DNA of 64,000 bases, taken from positions 34,818,494 through 34,882,493 of the forward strand of contig NC_053045.1 of the NCBI RefSeq assembly GCF_003473485.1, read 5' to 3'. This DNA comes from Medicago truncatula (lineage: Eukaryota > Streptophyta > Magnoliopsida > Fabales > Fabaceae). The notes beneath the pieces are model-generated. The model had not been told where the DNA came from. It made no database searches and worked only from the letters and a program-made list of their open reading frames with translations. The translations under genes were made by a program, and so were the position numbers. Shown here piece after piece: positions 10,875 through 22,994 of the stretch. Every line of letters starts with the position of its first letter. Position 1 is the stretch's first letter.

Positions 10875-12129
10875 AAGTGTGTTTTTCTTCCCAATTTTAC
10901 ACATTCCATTTACTCATGCATGCCTTTCTACTGTCACTAATCACCATAGATCGGTTGTTCTTTTTTAAAGTTGGGAATATACTTTAGTTTCTAATATATG
11001 CCTAAAGCAGTGACTATATTTAAAAAATAAATAAACTAGAAAACAATCCAACAGCACAAGAAAAAAAGACTGTTTACAACAATTGTTACCACCGCAATTT
11101 GGCACCTGTGATGGTTCACACAATTCTTTTTTTAGAGGTCACACAATCACAGTATGTAGAGGAGTCAAAACTCAAAAGTAGAATTAAGTCTTTATATGAA
11201 ATTTCAAATGGTATTTATTTTAAAATCATTCATTCATACAGTTTTGTGATCGCTAAAATTTATCCTCCTTACAAGTGCTAATTTTATGTTGCTGCCGTTA
11301 CAAGTTACAACGATAGCAAAATGTGAGTTGGTAGATAAGAAATAGAAATAACATGGCAACGTTGTACTTCTTTGTCTTTTTCTTTCACAAAAAATCGTAC
11401 TACTTCGTCTTAAATAATTAAGAAAAAAAAAACAATACTATTTTTTGACAAACATAATATTAACAAAGCGATTGAGCTCACGTGGTAAAACACGGACACT
11501 TTATTTAGGAGAAACTAAGTTCCATTCTAAATAAAAAATATTTTTGATTAGATTATCATTAACTTACGGTTGAACTCCGATGATCATGACCTCTTTCCGC
11601 CGAGTACTAAACCGTAATGCAAAGAAAAACATAATACTCAAGAGATTCCTTTTAAAGATTTTCAATAACTATCTTTGTCATTGAATGATAATTTTTTCCC
11701 CACGTAAAACAAAACAATCAATGTAAGGGAACATATCTAGAGTTGTCTATTTTTTTAATTGGCGAACACTCTAGGGTTGTCAATGTTTTAGTCACGGATC
11801 ATATACGTATTTTAAAATCACAGTCTCGTGGCCACCTAGGCCACTCACTCTCTTTAAAAAAATAACATATAGAGAGAAGAAAAGAACATATAGAGATTCT
11901 TTTCCTTTTGAGGGGTTATAGAAAGAAAAAAAACTAACCGATTAAATTAATAGTTTTAATCAAATTAACGGCTGAGTAAGAGCCCGTTTGTTATAACTTT
12001 TTTTAGGAAAAAATCATTTTTTTAAGAAAATAATCACTTTTAAGAATATTGCATCTGTTTGTTACAAATTTTTAAAAGTGATAGATTAAGTCGCCTTTTT
12101 TATCTTTTTAATAACAAATTGGCTACTAT
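10875..12129. other. AT-rich intergenic DNA
   Basis: No gene is visible. A phrase near 11467-11500 (gagctcacgtggtaaaacac) resembles low-grade dispersed plant repeats. At 11984 'gagcccgtttgttat' looks like one end of a MITE, but I cannot find its partner; the following LINE fragment may have disrupted it. Confidence 0.4.
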
Positions 12130-13057
12130 GGCAGACATGTTTTCGTTAGGATGGGGGAGGGTGGAGAGGTTTGGAAATGGCGTAGGAGGTTGTTGACTTG
12201 GGAGGAATAATTGGGGAGGGAATGTTGTGCTCTTCTATTACCAATTGTTTTGCATTCAGGTATGAATGACAGATGGATTTGGCAACTTCATGCCTCTTCA
12301 AAATATAATGCTACTAGTGTTTACAACTTCTTGACATCAAGGGATCAACTTTCAAACATTGATCACAAAACTATTATTTGGCACAAGAAAATTCCTCTAA
12401 AGGTTAACATCTTTGTTTGGCGTCTTTTGCAAAACGCCTTCCAACAATTAATAACTTAATCAGGCGAAGGGTCCTTCAACCAAATACGTTTTTTCTGCTC
12501 AGGAGGTTGTGGCTCACAAGAGGATTCTAATCATATGGTTTTGACCTGCGACTATTTTGGACAAATTTGATATGAAATTTATAATTGGTTTGGAGTGATT
12601 TCAGTCAAATCTGCTCGAGTAAACTTTCTTATTTTCCGATCGTTGGGAGGCTTCTCAAGAAATATTTGTTCTGTTTTTTATTTAATTTGGCTTTCTTGCA
12701 ATTGGATTATTAGGTGTGACAGGAATGCTAGAGTTTTTCAACAAAAGGAAAATTCAATCATCCAACTCATAGATAAAATTAAGCTTCAATCCTTCTGGTG
12801 GTTGAAGCCAAATCATCCTAATTTTGCTTTTAATTATCACATGTGGTGGCTTAATCCTCTTTTATGTTTGGGAGTTATCACTTAATTTATCTTAACTTCT
12901 TTATTTTAAGCGTGCCTGCGTTATGGCTTTATCGTTTTTTTTCCCTCAGATAACCTAATGTAACATATACTTCTTTTATCTTAGTTCTTCTCTAGCACTC
13001 CTTGTGCTTAAGAGACTAAGTTTTGATTTATATAATTCATTTTACCTTCTTAAAAAA
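12130..13057 (+). mobile_element. 5'-truncated LINE fragment, plus strand
   Basis: The 3' end of an L1-type LINE of the same broad family as the one at 8.0-10.4 kb. It retains the end of ORF2: WRRR-like sequence near 12175, then IIWHKKIPLKVNIFVWRLLQ (zf-RVT lead-in), then a later frame with YLIWLSCNWIIRCDRNARVF and a typical C-terminus (WWLNPLLCLG). ORF2 is interrupted by stops and frame changes (12460-12600). The element ends in an A-rich tail near 13049-13057. I could not find clear target duplications, and the 5' boundary is approximate. Confidence 0.8.
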
Positions 13058-13535
13058 AATTATAAACTCACGAAAAACCAATAGTACCAACCAAATATTT
13101 TTTTTATCATACGAGCTTATAAGCTACTTAAAATTTGACATTGTTAAACTGAAAAGTTAGATAATGTTCATTGTTTGTCAACCCTCACGAGCAACACCAC
13201 CAAACTTTTTTTAATGTGCACCACCACACTTGTGTCTTTTAAAATAACAAATAGGCCACCGGGTAATTTTGAATGCCCAAAGAAAATAGCCATAATTACA
13301 CATGTGAATTAACCAAAAAATATGCAACTTGTATCTAGGGAGGGTGCTACAATTATTTATGTTTATAAGTGTGACAAACATTGAACATAACATATGCATA
13401 TTTTTATCATCAAAAAGAAAAACACATGCATGAATAAATTATAATAAAAATCTGAATATTGAGACGTGGATTAAAAATGAAGGAAAAGTGAACAATTAAA
13501 TTGTCGATTAGGTGGTATAAGTCATTTTAAGATCA
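13058..13535. other. AT-rich intergenic DNA
   Basis: No gene or element with defined ends. A 62-codon minus-strand frame (13211-13399) has no recognisable content. Confidence 0.4.
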
Positions 13536-13538
13536 TAA

Positions 13539-13879
13539 CATCATCTTTAATGAGTGGGTCTTAACCTTTTAAGATCCCGTACCTATTAGGTATTCTTATT
13601 GAGGAGAAATTTTTTCCGGGTCTTATAAGAACAGGGGTCTCACTTAAGACCCCATTCTTAAGTGGGACTCACACCTTTTTAATTAAAAAATTGATATTCA
13701 ATGATATAAAGTTATTAATCGTTGATTAGTGTGTCTCATTTAAGAAATTTGTGTGAAATGCTATATTGAAATGATTGAGTTCTTATTAGATATTACTATT
13801 AAAAATTTATAAGCGAGTGATGTGTACATGTGGGATCCATTTAAGTACCCAAAAATGGATGTCTCCATTGTGGATGCTC
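13539..13879. mobile_element. Harbinger-type MITE, 341 bp
   Basis: The right end reads GAGCATCCACAATGG inward, the left end CATCATC...AATG, a degenerate partner. TAA flanks both ends (13536-13538 and 13880-13882), as in PIF/Harbinger insertions. An element of almost the same length and ends lies at 62309-62651 in an intron, so the two are probably one family. Confidence 0.65.
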
Positions 13880-13896
13880 TAAGTACGTAAAATTAT

Positions 13897-14930
13897 TGTT
13901 GGAAAAACTGTTGAATTCAGTCAAAATCCAAACCTCACATCAATGAAATTTAGATTCGTGGGACAGGTATCAATGGCAACCAATAACCAAATTAACCACA
14001 AGACACGACAACAATCTAGATCTAATCTAGAATCCAAGTGCATAGCAAAACCATAATTGAACCAAAGAATAAACAAGATAAAGAGAGTAAAGAAAAGATA
14101 ACGGCACTAAGAAATTTTTACCCAGTTCGGTCCAACAATGACCTACTCTGGGATAGAGATTGATCTCTCCAATCCATTATAAATGAGTTCTTTACAAAGA
14201 GATACAAAAGAGTTACAAGAAATTAGCTTCAACAAGCTCACAAAGAACAAACCCTAATCTATACCCTTTCTTCTGAATCTCTCTAATAAACAAGACATTC
14301 AATGATTTTCACTCACCCAAAGTGTTTACAATTGTTTCCCAACTTTATAATCTAACCCCTAAAAGAGAACCAACCTTTAACCTTTGATTACATAAAGATC
14401 ATCTCTTTTAGTTTTCTAAGACTCATCTGAGTTGTTCACTAATGAATCTCCACTCATGTATCTCCCGACCCCATGAATCTCTTCTGAAAAGGCACCAACC
14501 CTTTTTCCAAGATCCCCCTTCATTTGGCTCTCTAAGATTCACATCTTGAAGTTTTGAACCTCAACCAAAGATCTTCAACCTTTAGTATCTAAATGCCCTA
14601 CAAGTTCCCTCATTTGGTTTCCATGAGATTCACAAAGCTTGCTCAACAAATGAAGTGTGAAAACTTAAATAGTACACAGTGACAGACAAAATCGTGTCAC
14701 GATTGTAAAACCGCGTTACGATTGTAACGTACGACCCAAGGTACAAAAACCTTATCCACAAATCACATTACGCCTGCCACAAATCATGTTACGATTTTGA
14801 CACTAGAAGAAACCATTTATTCTGTCAAGAAAATCGCGACCAAAATCGCAATGAAATCGCGTTACAGTTTTAAGTTTTGACGACTCACTAATTTTGAGTC
14901 ATTTCTCAACATAAACAATGGTGAACAAGG
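13897..14930. mobile_element. LTR-retrotransposon-like fossil (approximate ends)
   Basis: A stretch opening TGTTGG contains 'cccagttcggtccaac', followed by 'cctactctggga...gattgatctctcca', a phrase common in LTR or TRIM-like repeats of legumes. Near 14670-14870 there are several related 'atcgcg / cgcgttac' repeats. No protein parts are visible. It looks like an old, broken remnant, and I am not sure of either end. Confidence 0.35.
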
Positions 14931-14948
14931 TCTTGTCCATTAAGAAGC

Positions 14949-15263
14949 TAAATTGATTTTTGTTTTTTATCTCTAAGTACGGTGGGTGTGGCTACCGCTC
15001 TTGTTTTGCCACCACTCAATTTGTCCTTGATAATTTACTTCTAGCTCGACCGTGTGACTTGAAAACATTTATCATGTTAAAACTTTACAATTTTTAAAAG
15101 ATCATGCTAACTTGAGCATAAGTTAAGAAACTAAAAACATGAATTAAATATTGTAAGTTTTAACATGAGAAATATTTTCAAGTTATATGTAGAAGAAAAT
15201 TATCAGGGTCAAATCGAATGGCAGCCACCCCACCGTGCTAAAACAAAACAGAAATCAATTTAA
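14949..15263. mobile_element. MITE with long inverted repeats (about 315 bp)
   Basis: The arms pair over at least 45 bases with mismatches. The left arm reads taaattgattt...gtacggtgggtgtggctacc, and the right arm read inward gives ttaaattgatttctg...gcacggtggggtggctgcc. The central part also folds (gttaaaactttac with gtaagttttaac). Long arms without coding sequence suggest a Mutator-derived or foldback MITE. I could not define a target duplication. Confidence 0.6.
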
Positions 15264-17908
15264 CTAATTCACCCTTCTACAACATAAATACTACGTAGAA
15301 GGGAACCAAGACTAAGCTCATCTCATGTTTAAATAAATAATTTAATTAAACACTATAACATAAATGCTTGTTTATTTCTATTATTATATATAAAAGATGA
15401 ATAAAGTCTTGACAAAAAAAAAAAATGAATAAAGTCAACTTACTCAAACTATTTTTATAAACTATATATCCAAATAATTCATGAAAATAAACTGAAACAT
15501 TTTATGGATATGGATATAGTTCCATCAAACAATCTCACAAGTGTTTAGATAAAGAGACAATTTCATTCTATAAAAAAATATATAAATAGATAATTTTAAA
15601 CAGGTCTTTTTTAGCTTAACCAAAGTTTTGGGTTTGAATTCAGACTTAAATATGTAATAGGGAGAGCTTGTCATCCATTTGGATCCCACGATACTCGAAA
15701 AATTAGTCTCCACATTTGCGTGCACGAAAGATATATGGATATATAACAAGATTTCAACGGAATATGGATATATAACAAGATTTTATATTGAGGGTTGACA
15801 ACAAGTTTGGGAGAATAATTCGAAACTTTTTTTAAAAATTAAACAATGCATTATAATTTGCGGTTTGGAGTTATCTTAATTTGTTATAAAGAATAAAAAT
15901 CATATCCATCCATCTTTTTTAAGTGAGTATCATATATCTTTTTCGTTCTTTTAGTTAACAACTTGCACTCTTCCTCTTAATAGAGAAAGAATATTTCCTA
16001 ATACACAAAAAATGAAGATGAAATGAATGAACGGACAATAAATATTTTGGTGGGTATCAAACGGATTAAGGCAATGATTATGACTTGATATATTAAGATG
16101 ATACTATGCATGCAATGAGGGAATTGACAAAATGAGAATATTGGTGCATATAAAATCATAATAAAAATAATAATTCAATGAATGGATAAACCTTCTCTAG
16201 CCCTCTTGTACTATACATGCATTTGGAATTAATCATATATTCTTAGAAAAAGGGAAGCACTAATTAAGGTGAACAATAGATGATAAGTTATGGTCTTTCA
16301 AAAAGAAAATGATAAGTTATGTTATTAATTATTTTTTAAGGAAGTTATGTTATTAATTTGTCACCTTCGTTTTATTTATTATGCTTTAGTTATTCCCTTC
16401 CAGAAGCATGTAGACTTTGGGCTGCAAATCAGGACAAAAACAATATGTATACTGATTCTTCATTTTCACATAAAAAATGTAAGCAATAACAATTCAACAC
16501 ATGGATATTAGGCTAAGCACAAAAGTGTCACGGTTCCCCTAATTTGATAGGCTAATTAACAAAAAACTTATACAAAAAGAAGGTGACACAAGGATACCCC
16601 ATATGTCTACATGTACAAAAACTTTATTTTGCTTGACAAATTATAATGCATTGTTTAATTTTTAAAAAAAGTTATGTATCCTCTAGACAAGTTGTGGTAT
16701 TTTTTTTGTCTAGAGGAGAAAGTAAGTTATGTAATTTTTATATATATAAACCTAACTTGTGAAAAGAAGGGACAATGGTGATGAAATCTTCCACGATGCT
16801 TTCTTGTTTTTGGATTTCATTTTTGCATATTAGGAAAGTTGGTCTAGTACATTTATTTATTTATGTCAAAGGATGAGAGCATGTGGCCAGCTAGTTTGTT
16901 GAATGGTTCACATGCTTTGATAGAAAGTTGAACCGTTTTTGTGTTTATTTTGTAGGAGATTCGATTTTTTGTTGGGATCTAATTTAAGAGTGTTACACTA
17001 GTGGCTATATAGCTACAGATATAGAATTTGTCAATTTATGTTGCTTTCCCATAATTGAGAGAATAAATAAATGATTCAAGAGTTTTGTACATAGGAAATA
17101 TGTAATTAGGACCGTTAATGGTTCAGGTCAGGAAGAAACCTTAGTTGAATTGCAAAAAATAGTTCGGTAAAATTAAACATCAAACATTTGATGCTTCTTT
17201 GGTTAGGTTTTGTTTTGAAGGGGAAGAGAGATGAGATTAAAGGAAAAAATAGATAAATCTTTCAAATGTTTTGAGAAAATGTTTTTGTAGTGAATGATAA
17301 ATCAATACTTGTGATTGATGTACTTTTAATTTTGCAAGTATTATAACAGCATAATTTGGATTTGGAAAATTTATTCAAACCCTCCTCCATCCAATACAGC
17401 TTTTGATAGTTCTTCCAATTTACGAGGATTTTGTATTATGAAGAAAATTAATTCCCTCAAAATCCTCCCCTCCCAAAACTCTTCATTCCTTCTTGTTGAC
17501 CATGTTCAACAAGAAAAGTGGTTAACAGGTTTAAAATTTTATCTTTTTTTCTCTCTCTACAATTTACATGATCATACCCCATTATACAACAACAACTGGG
17601 TCATTTAAGATAAAATGTGAACATAAAATATATTATTTATCTAATATACCAGACATATTCTAGAGAGAGAAAAAAAAATAGAAATTTAAAAAAAAAATAA
17701 AACACACTAATTAAACTCCTATGATGAATAAAATGGTATCATAAAATACTTTGTAAATAACTTACTGTCATAAAAATAAATCTCAATCATGTTGTCTTTT
17801 TTAGTAACATATTATTTAAAAATATATATTAAAGGATAATAAAAGAAAAAAAAAAACTTGTATTCAAAACTCTAGAAAAATCAAAAAGAGGATTTGATAA
17901 GAGAAAAT
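15264..17908. other. AT-rich intergenic DNA
   Basis: No gene seen. There is a perfect 11-bp inverted repeat (cctctagacaa at 16680-16690 with its complement at 16706-16716), which may be a small foldback. Near 17200-17520 'gaaggggaagagaga' and 'tcctcccctccc' could be the ends of a degenerate MITE. Neither is convincing. Confidence 0.4.
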
Positions 17909-19156
17909 TGATAGACTTTTAGCAAGTATACTAAAAATGCATCAAAGTAATAAAATTTATAACTTCGTATCTACAGGAACCGTTTCAATTTCTACTTGGC
18001 AAGGACGTTAAAATTAAGGATGTGTTAAAATTATGGTTTTGCCCTAGACAGTGCAGTTGGATTTGGTTCGTAAAACTTAAACAAAGTAAATAAAATGGTT
18101 TGATAATTGGATTAAAACAGATGATCAAGCCTTTTGAATCCTCTATTGCTCACTGTGAGTAATTTGGCTCTCTTCTCTCTCAAATAAATTAACCTAGCTT
18201 TACGACGGATTAACTAAGTGGTTTTGATCAATCTCTTGACTCAAAACTCTTTCCTAAGTTATAACCTTTTAATCTCTTAAACCGATTGAATAACTGCGGA
18301 AGCATGGTGAGAACGTTAATCCATAAGTCATAACTCTCAATTTCTTATCTCTAGGTTCCTATGTTGAATTAAACATAATTACTATTTCAGGATTAAAAGC
18401 TAGGGTTAGTAGTCATTCAATTCCTAAGATCAATTTATATGATTGAAAGAAGCTAGAGTTAGTAGTCATACAAACAATCATAAGAAAAGCATTAAGCACA
18501 AATAATTCTGAATAAAGACTAGGTTTTCATTGATGTTAAAGAGAGTTCTTAACAAATTACACCATCACAGATCACAAAGATTCATCTCATGGCTTAATCA
18601 ATCTAAGAGTTTAGCTACTCATAACCAAACAATCAAATACATAGAAAATAGTGAACATACATAAATTAGAACCAACTATGAGTTGGGTGAGATCCACTGC
18701 GTGTTCTGCGGTTTCCTGGTGTCGTCTATGCTCTGTTTAGGTCTCTAAAATTGCACACAAAGCTTTTGATCGCATCTGGCTTCTATAGACAAAAAATTAA
18801 GGTTTCAGAAAATCTCACCATCGTGCCACGTTTCGAGACCATCATGGCACGATTTGCTCATTAATCCTACGTGGCAGCAAATTTACTCATCCATCGTGGC
18901 ACGTTACACATCCATCGTGCCACGATTTTTCCAGCATCTTCAGATAAATTCCACGCTTCAAACGTGCCACGATTCAGGTCCATTGTGGCACGATTTCTCC
19001 AGTAGCTAAATTCTTGCATTCTTCTCCAATTTGTACAAAACTTTTCTTTTATGAATCTTGAGATGATTTAACCATGTATACAAGCAATTGACTCTCTAAA
19101 TACCATAAAAATATCATAAAAAGACTGTAAAAATAATGTAATGGCTATTGTCATCA
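17909..19156. mobile_element. Solo-LTR-like fossil (1.25 kb)
   Basis: The sequence starts TGATAGAC and ends GTCATCA, giving the TG...CA ends of a long terminal repeat. Near-matching five-base flanks (aaaat left, gaaat right) fit a target duplication. The opening phrase about 'agcaagtatactaaaaatgcatc' resembles LTR starts seen widely in plants. No internal protein region or second LTR is nearby, so it reads as a solo LTR. Inside, 18825-19000 holds about six copies of cgtgccacg or its complement cgtggcacg. Confidence 0.5.
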
Positions 19157-19299
19157 GAAATCGAAAAAAATACATATATGACGCTAAAATCACTCAGAGA
19201 CCTTAGGGATTGTGGTATGAAGACCACTATAAACAACTAAGGGAAAGTGGTATTATGGTCACCCTAAATATCAAAGGGACAATGGTCGTAATACAATTT

Positions 19300-20660
19300 T
19301 TGAAGTGACAAATTTCCTTGAAGGTATAATTTTGAAAGACAAAAAATAAATAGGAGAAGTGACTTGGAAATGCGTCGAGTGAGGGAGAAGGGAAAGCTCG
19401 GAAATATGTCAACCTTTAATGTGCTTTTCACAAAAGGCTTAGCGTTCTTTATATGTATTTCAAAACTATATGGTTTGTGTAAGCTAACCGATGTTGAATT
19501 TTAGTATTACTTTTTTTTTTTTAATTTCGCACATGAGTTATTATAAATATTTCAATACAAATCATACCAAATCCAATTTTTTTACCCAATCATATCAAAT
19601 CCTTTAAGGTATGTTAAGTATGAATCTCATTAAATCTTTCACTAAAATTATTGTATTAATAAATCATATTTATGATAAAATTGTTGAATAATTATAAAAT
19701 AGAGTAAATTACACTCCCCTCTCCTCAAAGATACTTGAATTACATTTCCCTCCCCTCTTATGTTAAAATATACACACCCCTCCATTGAAAAATAAAATTA
19801 ATACTCCCCTCCCCTATAAGATGCTTGAATTACAACCCCTCCCTTAATAATTAAATATGGATTACACTTTCATATATTTTAACCTAAATAAATAATTTTA
19901 TAATATATATTAATTTTGAATCACCATTTAAAAAATATAAATTCGTTTATTTATGATCTAAATGTCAATGATAATTAAATTTATATATTTTGTTATTAAT
20001 TTGATAATTTAGAGTATAAACTTCACTTTTAAATAACCATATTTAATCGACTTTAGTAATTTTTCACATATTTTAATTTAATTTTGGTTGTTTCATATTT
20101 TATTATAGGGTTTTAAACTATATGTTAATGAAATTTTGAATAGAAAATAGAGAAAGATATGTAATCAAAATTTGATTATATTAAAATGAACCCGCAATGC
20201 TATTTTTCTTTGAAGTGTGGTAGATTAGTTTTTTACTAAATTATTAGAAATAAAAAAAAAATATTGAGGGACTAAAGCGTAGATTTTAACTTAAGAGGGG
20301 AGGGGAGTGAAATATTTTCTAATATGTTTTGAATAAGAGGGGAGGGGAGTGTATATTTTAACATAAGAGAGGAGGGGAGTGTAATTCAAGCATCTTTGAA
20401 GGGAAGGGAGTGTAATTTACTCTATAATATACTAATGTAATTAATTTAAGCTTTGAGATAAAAATGATATACTTCATTGTAATATTTTCTGACTAAGGAA
20501 AGTAAAAGATTTAAAATTGAGATAAATAGGAAAATATTAACAATTAAAGAATTAAATAACTGTCAACAATACATCTAGAAAGTTACAACTAAACAATGAA
20601 TTAAATCAAAAAGTAAAAATATGTAAAATAACTAAAATATTTTATAACCAAATACATTTA
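19300..20660. repeat. Direct repeat, copy 1 (interrupted by a MITE)
   Basis: This block resembles 22995-23790 in the same orientation. Shared landmarks: 'gaagtgacaaattt', 'ggaaagctcggaaat', 'tcatatcaaatccttt', and 'aacaattaaagaattaaata' followed by 'acaatgaatt'. The MITE at 19701-20423 sits inside this copy and is absent at the matching place in copy 2. Similarity is moderate, so the duplication is old. No coding function is seen. Confidence 0.6.
19701..20423. mobile_element. MITE with long terminal inverted repeats (about 720 bp)
   Basis: Left arm: agagtaaattacactcccc, then ctcaaagatacttgaattac and ctcttatgttaaaatatac. The right arm is its inverted match over roughly 80 bases, ending gtaatttactct. 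Long arms without coding sequence fit a Mutator-like or foldback MITE. Target duplications are unclear (ttataaaat / ataatatac). The related block at 23 kb lacks the insertion, supporting it as a discrete mobile unit. Confidence 0.75.
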
Positions 20661-21026
20661 ACCTCCTTCGATTGTGTGATTTTTAGTGTAACAATAGAGG
20701 TATGTGATGTTTTGCACACCTTAGGCTTATTTATCAATAAAATCATTTTTGCTATTAATCATGGGAATGCAATGATTTTCTTACGGTTCAAATATGTAGT
20801 TTTTGTTAAACCTTGATTCAATCAGATTCACTCTCAATCCAAATATAGACTATAATATCATTAAAGAGCAAGATAACTTTCAAATAAAAGAATATTTCCA
20901 TTCTTACCTCTCTTCCGTCTAACTCATTGATTGTGTGCAAATAATCAATGTAAAAAATATATTCATTTTCAACAGCATTATCTAACACATTATCATTACT
21001 AAGTACACTAATATATTCCACCCCTA

Positions 21027-21722
21027 TAGAGCTGTCAAAACGGGCGGCCCGACCCTAAACGGGCCGGCCCTAGCGGGCTTCGGGCTTTAGCGGGCCGGGT
21101 CAAAAAGTCCGGTTGACAAAACGGCTTGAAATATACTACCTAAGCTCGGCCCTACACGGGCCGCGGGCTAAACGGGCCGACCCGTATTAAAAATGATATA
21201 TTTTTTTTATTTTAAAAAAATACTATAAAACACTACTATAATTTTTTTATAAATAATATTTTTAATATGTTTAAATAATGTCTAGCACAAAAGTAAATTG
21301 TAAACATTTTCGTACAAACGTCGTAAACTAAAACGACGAGAAAAATGATTTTAAATAAATTAGATATGTTATGGTTATAGATATTTATATATTCGATCTT
21401 TAAAACTATAAATAACGAAATGAATAAATATAATTTTATATTACATTTATATTTGTGTTAATTTATTGAATTTTCACTTTTGTTTTTTTTACTTTGATAA
21501 TCAACTAAGTAAATAATTATTTGAAAAATATATATAATTTATAGAATTTTTTTTTGTTATGCGGACTAACGGGCTACCCGCGGCCCATTCGGGCTAGCCC
21601 TAACGGGTACCGGGCTTTTAAGGGCCGGGCTAAAAAGCCATATTAAAATTCGGGCTCAATATTTTAGGCCCAAGCCCTATATTTATTCGGGCTAAACGGG
21701 CCGGCCCGTTTTGACAGCTCTA
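21027..21722. mobile_element. hAT-type MITE (696 bp), GC-rich ends
   Basis: Ends are TAGAGCTGTCAAAACGGGC and its inverted complement, with GC-rich subterminal parts rich in 'cgggccggccc'. Eight-base flanks cacccct(a) and cacccct(g) match at 7 of 8 positions, as expected of hAT insertions. The AT-rich core has no coding sequence. It interrupts the left arm of the surrounding inverted repeat. Confidence 0.85.
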
Positions 21723-21836
21723 CACCCCTGATCCACTCGAGGCAATAAATTCTCATGTTTTCGATGTGAAACTTTTATTGGTAGTGTAATGAAACTTTGT
21801 ATGGGAATGTTGTTTTAATTATTTCACAATTTTATA

Positions 21837-22118
21837 CTCTCTCCATCCCAAATTGTACGACGTTTTAGTTTTTTCACACATATTAAGAAATGCAATTAAT
21901 ATTGTGTGGAAAAGAGATATTATGAGTTGTTTTATAAAATTGTCCTTAATAAATAATATGGGAAAGATAAATGAAAGAATTGAAATAAGAGAGAGTAATA
22001 AATAGCTAAGGTTATAATAGGAAAAGTAGCATTAATGTTGCATTGGTATTGTAAAGCGACATATAAGTTAAGATAAAAAAATTTCTCTAAAGCGACATAC
22101 AATTTGGGACGGAAGGAG
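21837..22118. mobile_element. Stowaway MITE (Tc1/mariner type), 282 bp
   Basis: CTCTCTCCATCCCAAATT at the left and AATTTGGGACGGAAGGAG at the right are flanked by TA on both sides (21835-21836, 22119-22120). This is the classic plant Stowaway end. It is closely similar along its length to the element at 54992-55267. Confidence 0.9.
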
Positions 22119-22994
22119 TATATGTCAAAAGTAAGAAAGTGAAGTGTATTGAGTAAAATAGTAATTTTTTTCAACTCTGTAAATTAAAGTCTTTTGAGAA
22201 AAATTATTTTCACAAATAGGCTACACTGACATGGTGACCGACATTCAACCACGATGCTCACGTAATTGTGGAAACAAAATTTCTCAAAAGAGCTTGAATC
22301 ATGGACTTGAAATCATTTACCACTATACACACACATCTACACATGTGTATCAATGGTGTATATAAACATGTGAATGAAGTGGAATACCATTCTTTAACAC
22401 AAGTTTACTCTACTACAAATAAAGGTTGGATTGTGAGAACATGAGACTTTATCCTTTCGAGTGCACCAGTAGTAGAATATATTGGTGTGCTTATTATAGA
22501 CGATTAGTTAGATAATACTATTGAAAACGAATATATATTTGACATTGATTGTTTGCACACAATCAATTGAGTAGATGGAAGAGAGATAATAATGCAAATA
22601 TTGTTTTATTTGAAATTGGTTTTTTTAACGATACTATTATAATCTATATTTGAATTAAAAGTGAATATTTTATTTATTTATTTTTTGAACAATAAAAAAT
22701 GGAACTTATATTAACAAGCCAAGGGTTCTCCCTAATACAAGGTGTACCAAAGGGTCTTGACAAAAACTACACTTTAAAATTTTTCACAAAATAACAGTTT
22801 CATCATATTGAACGCTTATAACATGAACCTAAAAACATTAAAATAGAAACCTTACCTTTTTCTAAAAAATGTAAAACAAAATTGATGAATAGGCACAAGG
22901 TATACCAAAAATCCTACACCTACATTGTTAGATATAGTCAAAGAGAGGATTTGATAACAAAGAATTGAAAATTATTCAAATATGGCGTCAAGAC

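Larger units (their letters stand above)
20818..22680. repeat. Large inverted repeat with nested MITEs
   Basis: The left arm (20818-21026, continuing at 21731-21775) is an inverted, diverged match of the right arm (about 22440-22680). Translated toward the centre, the arms share phrases such as ENEYIF and LHTIN. The hAT MITE at 21027-21722 lies within the left arm, and the Stowaway at 21837-22118 lies in the loop. Both landed after the arms existed. The arms may be the ends of a decayed larger element or an inverted duplication. Confidence 0.6.

Noticed and set aside
20818-21021. 67-codon minus-strand frame considered as a small gene
   Set aside because: The inverted copy at 22.5 kb has several stops, and the sequence looks like part of a decayed repeat.
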